NCBI GenBank assembly: GCA_023128195.1 | Contig: JAGMEL010000260.1 | Coordinates: 1-31,613, forward strand | Length of the DNA stretch: 31,613 nt | Source of the DNA: Caldifarciminota bacterium | Lineage (GTDB): Bacteria > Hydrothermota > Tepidihabitantia > SM23-42 | Direction: 5' to 3' | In this document: positions 30,709-31,613 of the stretch, one piece after another | Position numbering within the stretch: the stretch's first letter is position 1 | Layout: each line of letters opens with the position of its first letter | Made by a program: the position numbers and the translations under genes | The notes under the pieces: model-generated | Seen by the model: only the letters and a program-made list of their open reading frames with translations | What the model was told of the DNA's origin: nothing | Databases searched by the model: none

Positions 30709-31613
30709 GATTTTTTCTCTATCTTTGCCCATGTATCGCGCAATGAAACTGTCCGGTTAAATACGAGTGATTTATCAGAAGAGTCCGGGTCAACGCAAAA
30801 ATAGCCGAGTCGTTCAAACTGGTATCTATTTCCTGGTGCGGCGTCTTTTAGACTCGGCTCAACCCGGCAAGAACTCAATACTTCTAAAGACTTTGGATTT
30901 ACATTAGATGTAAAATCTTTTCCTTCTTCTACTTCATCAGGATTTACTTTAGTGAAAAGACGATCATACAACCGCACTTCGGATTTAAGCGCATGATTAG
31001 CTGAAACCCAGTGGAGTGTTGCCTTGACTTTGCGGCCATCAGGTGCATCACCGCCCCGTGTTTCTGGATCATAAGTGCAGCGTAGCTCGACCACTTTTCC
31101 TTTTTCGTCTTTAATCACATTGACACACTTAATAAAGTACGCATAACGCAACCGTACTTCACGACCTGGTGCCAGACGAAAATATTTTTTCGACGGCTCT
31201 TCTCGAAAATCATCCTGTTCAATATACAATATACGTGAAAAAGGAACCTTTCGAGTACCCATACTCGGGTCTTCTGGATTGTTTACGCAATCCAATTCCT
31301 CTACTTTATCTTCTGGATAATTATCAATGATTACCTTAAGTGGATGTAATACTGCCATTACACGCTGGGCACGTTTATTCAAATCCTCACGCAGACAATG
31401 TTCGAGCAATGCTATGTCAATAATACTATCAGTCTTTGCTACACCGATGCGTTCCACAAAATTTCTTATTGATTCAGGTGTATATCCTCTCTTGCGTAAA
31501 CCAGACAATGTGGGCATACGAAGGTCTTCCCAGCCATCTACATAATTCTCATGCACAAGTTTTCCAAGCCTGCGGGTGCTTGTTATCATGTAGCTCAAAT
31601 TGAGGCGGGAAAA
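30687..31613 (-). CDS. glnS: Glutaminyl-tRNA synthetase, C-terminal 309 codons (cut by window edge)
   Basis: Charges tRNA-Gln with glutamine. The frame is open to the right edge and begins FSRLNLSYMITSTRRLGKL, the region of the class I KMSKS loop (E. coli VMSKRKL). The rest matches GlnRS: GWEDLRMPTLSGLRKRGYTP, RIGVAKTDSIIDIALLEHCL, then the two beta-barrel anticodon-binding domains (VPFSRILYIEQDDF, VHLR-like REVRLRYAYFIKC, ETRGGDAPDGRKVKATLHW, FERLGYFCVDPDS). The N-terminal Rossmann half lies outside the window. The end is unusual: the last residues and stop fall in element P copy 3. Confidence 0.95.
   Translation of the reverse strand, partial: FSRLNLSYMITSTRRLGKLVHENYVDGWEDLRMPTLSGLRKRGYTPESIRNFVERIGVAKTDSIIDIALLEHCLREDLNKRAQRVMAVLHPLKVIIDNYPEDKVEELDCVNNPEDPSMGTRKVPFSRILYIEQDDFREEPSKKYFRLAPGREVRLRYAYFIKCVNVIKDEKGKVVELRCTYDPETRGGDAPDGRKVKATLHWVSANHALKSEVRLYDRLFTKVNPDEVEEGKDFTSNVNPKSLEVLSSCRVEPSLKDAAPGNRYQFERLGYFCVDPDSSDKSLVFNRTVSLRDTWAKIEKKSGSTLET

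Noticed and set aside
732..31613. UGA recoded as an amino acid in this organism
   Set aside because: TGA ends several intact full-length genes (cupin, CoA-transferase, meaB, glnS), so the TGA in the GNAT is a local event.

Overview
This is a gene-dense, low-GC bacterial window in which every supported gene lies on the minus strand, so transcription runs from high to low coordinates. Many starts carry strong Shine-Dalgarno sequences (AAGGAGG or AAGGGGG). The secreted propeller protein ends in a FlgD-like domain of the kind common in Bacteroidetes/FCB-type and candidate-phylum genomes such as WOR-3 (Stahlbacteria). Together with the archaeal-type HMG-CoA synthase and the abundant repeats between genes, this suggests an uncultured, probably anaerobic amino-acid-fermenting bacterium. 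The phylum is a weak inference.

Layout in transcription order. (1) 31613-24590 is accessory or housekeeping: the 3' part of glnS, a DUF6599 lipoprotein-like protein, a membrane-anchored alpha/beta hydrolase, an NTF2-like protein, a GyrI-like two-domain protein, a double flavodoxin-fold iron-sulfur flavoprotein, a GNAT and a membrane-protein remnant. (2) 24535-21384 holds a secreted seven-bladed propeller protein, an ICMT-like methyltransferase, an isochorismatase-like hydrolase and a broken GNAT. The last two lie between inverted copies of a 90-bp palindromic element. (3) 21275-7143 is a large acyl-CoA locus: flavodoxin, MeaB-type GTPase, isobutyryl-CoA-type mutase, B12-binding subunit, MBL hydrolase, propionyl-CoA carboxylase beta, biotin carboxylase, biotin carrier, methylmalonyl-CoA mutase, alanine dehydrogenase, CoA-transferase and methylmalonyl-CoA epimerase. 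(4) 6984-732 holds a methionine gamma-lyase-like enzyme, archaeal-type HMG-CoA synthase, thiolase, DUF35 protein, methylcrotonyl-CoA carboxylase beta and a cupin. (5) The left edge cuts an unrecognised gene.

Taken together, regions 3 and 4 look like a hub for carbon from methionine, valine, isoleucine, leucine and alanine. Methionine gamma-lyase gives 2-oxobutyrate and then propionyl-CoA. Carboxylase, epimerase and methylmalonyl-CoA mutase carry propionyl-CoA to succinyl-CoA. The second mutase would interconvert isobutyryl-CoA and butyryl-CoA. MccB plus HMG-CoA synthase, thiolase and DUF35 would handle the leucine or isovalerate branch, and the CoA-transferase moves CoA between acids.

The most unusual feature is between the genes. 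Nearly every gap is filled by one of several repeat families that begin at or just after a stop codon. Most striking are four mosaic arrays, found only in the acyl-CoA locus, built from an 8-9-nt linker (CGCAGTATC, or its near-complement GATCCTGC) alternating with a small set of interchangeable hairpins.
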